Assembly: GCF_009649815.1 (NCBI RefSeq)
Contig: NZ_WJIC01000009.1
Location: 1-64,000 of the forward strand
DNA: 64,000 nt
Direction: 5' to 3'
Source of the DNA: Nocardia sp. SYP-A9097
GTDB lineage: Bacteria > Actinomycetota > Actinomycetes > Mycobacteriales > Mycobacteriaceae
Shown here: positions 61,745 to 64,000 of the stretch, piece by piece
Layout: each line of letters starts with the position of its first letter
Position numbering within the stretch: position 1 is the stretch's first letter
The notes under the pieces: generated by a model
What the model saw: the letters and a program-made list of their open reading frames with translations, nothing else
Told to the model about the DNA's origin: nothing
Database searches by the model: none
Position numbers and translations under genes: made by a program

Positions 61745-62842
61745 GTGAGCGATGCTGTAGCCACCATGAACGAGCACGACAATCCCCCGCAACACGCCGA
61801 CGCGTCCGACGCGCCCGGGGCAGACGTGCGCGTCGCCACATGGCTCGTGCGGGTCCGCGAACTCATCGTGCACGTCGCGGTGAAGGCGTGGGGCGACTCC
61901 ATTTTCAACAAATCCGCCGCGGCCGCCTTCTGGCAGACCCTGTCCCTGGCCCCGCTGCTGCTCGGTCTGCTCGGCAGCCTCGGCTACGTCGGCCATTGGT
62001 TCGGCCCGGACACCGTGGACATTGTCGAATCCAAGATCATCACCTTCAGCCGGAACCTGTTCAGCACCAGCGTGGTCGACGACCTGATCGAACCGACCAC
62101 CAATGACGTCCTCAAACGCGGTCACGGCGGTGTGGTCTCGGTAGGTTTCGTGCTCTCGCTCTGGGCCGGCTCCTCGGCCATGGCGACCTTCGTGGACGCC
62201 ATCACCGCCGCGCACGGCCAAGCCAACGCCCGCCACCCCGTCTGGCAGCGCATCTTCGCCCTCTGGCTGTACGTCCTGTTCCTGGTGACCTCGGTACTGA
62301 TCCTCCCGATCGTCGCGCTCGGCCCATCCCTCGTCGGCCGAGTCCTCCCCCGCGGCTGGAAAGAACCCGGCCTCAAACTCATCGACACGTTCTACTACCC
62401 CGGCGCGGGCCTACTCCTGATAGTCGCCCTCACCACCCTCTACAAACTGGCCCTGCACCGCACCCTCCCCTGGCACCGCCTCTTCGGCGGCGCACTGGTG
62501 GCGGGCGTCTTCTTCATGGCCGCCAGCGAGGGCCTGCGCCGCTACCTCTCCTGGGTAACCCGAACCGGCGTAACCTACGGCGCCCTGGCCACCCCCATAG
62601 CCTTCCTCCTGTTCACCTTCTTCCTCGGCTTCGCGGTAATCCTCGGCGCGGAGTTCAATGCCAGCGTCCAAGAGTTCTGGCCCGCCCGCGCCACCCGCCT
62701 CGCACAGGTCCGGGCCTGGTGGGCTCGGCGCGAACCACGGCAGCCGGCCGAACTGGAGATCGATCCCCCGACAATTCCTCTGCCGGCCGGACAACACATT
62801 TCACTGAAGAAGGGCCCACCACCACCCCTGATGCCCCGGTAG
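61745..62842 (+). CDS. YihY/BrkB family membrane protein (Rv2707-like)
   Basis: A 365-residue protein with about six to seven membrane helices: FWQTLSLAPLLLGLLGSLGY, SVGFVLSLWAGSSAMATFVD, RIFALWLYVLFLVTSVLILP and the closing TPIAFLLFTFFLGFAVILGA, characteristic of YihY/UPF0761. The short cytoplasmic tail is Pro/Lys-rich. Function uncertain; once called ribonuclease BN by mistake. GTG 61745 or ATG 61766 starts it. Rv2707 sits near Rv2708c in mycobacteria; the order here is rearranged. Confidence 0.9.
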   Translation: MSDAVATMNEHDNPPQHADASDAPGADVRVATWLVRVRELIVHVAVKAWGDSIFNKSAAAAFWQTLSLAPLLLGLLGSLGYVGHWFGPDTVDIVESKIITFSRNLFSTSVVDDLIEPTTNDVLKRGHGGVVSVGFVLSLWAGSSAMATFVDAITAAHGQANARHPVWQRIFALWLYVLFLVTSVLILPIVALGPSLVGRVLPRGWKEPGLKLIDTFYYPGAGLLLIVALTTLYKLALHRTLPWHRLFGGALVAGVFFMAASEGLRRYLSWVTRTGVTYGALATPIAFLLFTFFLGFAVILGAEFNASVQEFWPARATRLAQVRAWWARREPRQPAELEIDPPTIPLPAGQHISLKKGPPPPLMPR

Positions 62843-62880
62843 CCAACGGCGGATCCCATATCCCGCAGCCGAGAGTAGGG

Positions 62881-63666
62881 CTAGTGCGGCAATCCGGCCA
62901 GCTCTGCCAGAACCTCCGAAGCCAGGACCGAATCGGATGCCTCGAGTAGTGCTCTGGTGAAACGAATTTCGGTGATTCGCTGCTCGCCGGACGCATGCGC
63001 CGCGGCGACCATAATGCCGGGATCGAACTCGACGACGACTCCGACGGCCCCGTCGATGCGACGGAAGAATTCGCGTTGGACACCGCCATCGGCGTAGCTA
63101 CGCTCCCAGCCACGACCGCCGAGACCCAGGATCGCGCCGATCGGCACGGTGGCTCCGACGAAACGGTCGATGCGGCCGGTGGCCCGCTCATGTGGGGTGA
63201 GTTCATGGACCGGATGGCCCAGCTGACGGAAAGGCTGGGTGATTTCGTAGTCGGCGAACACCTCGCCCCAGGCTTTGATCGCGTCGCCGAGGTGCAGCGG
63301 ATGCGCGATGCGAATGCGGGCCGTCTCCGGGAGTTCCACTCTCGCATCGTCGATATCGGCGAGGGTGTGGTCTTCGGCCAGCCGGAAGGTGAGTTCGCCG
63401 GTGGTCCACACCAGGCGGCGGGTGAGGTGCCGCAGCAGCGGTGGTGCGACCAGGAATTGTTCGAAACCCGCTGGGGTCCAGTCCCTTCCGGTCACCATGG
63501 CACGTTCCAATCGCAGGATCTGATCGGTGGCGGCGGTGCGAGCCAGCTTCTTCAGGGCGGTGAAGTGCCGGTGAGCGGCCGGTGCGAGATCGGGGTCGTC
63601 CGATGCGGCGGGCTTGGGCAGAGCCTTTCTGGGCTTAGATGTGGCTCGGCCGGGTGCGCGCCGCCC
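62881..63666 (-). pseudogene. C-terminal fragment of a DUF4132 gene
   Basis: A frame open from 63666 to 62881 matches the C-terminal part of DUF4132 (YehI/MolR-like) proteins: HRHFTALKKLARTAATDQIL, ERAMVTGRDWTPAGFEQFLV, RHLTRRLVWTTGELTFRLAE and WGEVFADYEITQPFRQLGHP. Full-length proteins exceed 1000 residues; here a TGA at 63667-63669 closes the frame upstream and no N-terminal part follows, only a STAS gene on the other strand. GTG 63510 would give 209 residues. It is therefore a remnant truncated by deletion or rearrangement. Confidence 0.75.
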
Positions 63667-63818
63667 TCAGGGAAATGAAAATCGTTGAAGCGGCGTGAGA
63701 TCGGGCTGGTGCGGGGGAGGGACGGGAGTAGGATTGCGTAGCCTTGCCAAGGTCGGGATCATTCGCGGAAATGGGTGGGCGGCTCGCGTTGGTGTGATGT
63801 GTTCGGAGGTATCGAAGA

Positions 63819-64000
63819 GTGAGCACCGAGGCAAGGGAATTGGTTGTTCGGACGCGGTCGGCGGAGTCGGCGGTGATTCTGTCGGCGGCGGGTGAGGTGG
63901 ATATCGTTTCGGCGCCGACATTGTCGGCGGCGGTGGGAGCGGCGCTGGCGACGGATTCGGCGGTGCTCGTGGTGGATTTGTCCGGGGTGGGGTTTTTCGG
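63819..64000 (+). CDS. STAS-domain anti-sigma factor antagonist, 5' part
   Basis: From GTG 63819 (CGGAGG 10 nt upstream) the product begins MSTEARELVVRTRSAESAVI and continues LSAAGEVDIVSAPTLSAAVG and VLVVDLSGVGFFG, the standard STAS start with the conserved D-L-S-G-V-x-F strand where the phosphorylatable Ser follows. The gene runs off the window. Such proteins release sigma factors (SigF/SigB type) from anti-sigma factors. Confidence 0.85.
   Translation, partial: MSTEARELVVRTRSAESAVILSAAGEVDIVSAPTLSAAVGAALATDSAVLVVDLSGVGFF

Overview
This window is high-GC actinobacterial DNA, most likely from Nocardia or a close relative. The main evidence is a gene order typical of Mycobacteriales: APC transporter and 23S-type RNA methyltransferase, two TrkA (CeoB/CeoC) proteins, DUF3159, an OB-fold protein, an alpha/beta hydrolase, DUF3710, dut, DUF3093, DUF4193, cei, suhB, ppgK and sigA. 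GTG starts, an Scr1-type XRE/DUF397 pair and an MHYT protein also fit. The genus is inferred; no rRNA or tRNA gene was seen.

Layout. 1-11.5 kb: a gene-poor start, an alpha/beta hydrolase, two tandem 2OG-Fe(II) oxygenase-like genes with a probable frameshift, a crotonase, dxs, and a glutaminase-STAS-cNMP gene interrupted by an in-frame TGA where the family normally has Trp. These are followed by a SIMPL protein and the XRE/DUF397 pair. 11.5-27.6 kb: the conserved housekeeping block up to sigA, with an extra SigD/ShbA-like sigma factor inserted. 27.6-47.7 kb: an accessory region with a small ADP-ribosyltransferase-like gene and a tiny partner, fdxA, LysR, MHYT, eutBC, a KefB/KhtT-type antiporter, a large acyl-CoA dehydrogenase, SNF2 and SWIM genes and two AraC regulators. 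It also holds decayed CPA1 antiporter and aldehyde dehydrogenase genes.

47.8-58.5 kb: the most interesting part. About 10.7 kb is bracketed by 50-bp perfect direct repeats that duplicate the 5' end of a DUF1992 gene, leaving a 30-codon stub on the left and the intact gene on the right. Inside are a PNT/alanine-dehydrogenase-like gene and four translationally coupled genes: an alpha/beta hydrolase, a caspase-like protease fused to a VMAP-type region, a MoxR-family AAA+ ATPase, and a 1569-residue protein. The last combines a SAV_2336/vWA-like N-terminus, a STAND-like P-loop NTPase and 13 exactly 44-residue WD40 repeats plus a closing segment. Some neighbouring repeats are identical in DNA. This matches the plan of vWA-MoxR-VMAP ternary conflict systems: the propeller would sense, the NTPases would gate, and the caspase and possibly the hydrolase would act as effectors. 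The role is inferred.

58.5-64 kb: DUF1992, an excalibur-motif protein, DUF1905, a superfamily 2 helicase, a YihY/BrkB membrane protein, a truncated DUF4132 gene and the start of a STAS anti-sigma antagonist gene.
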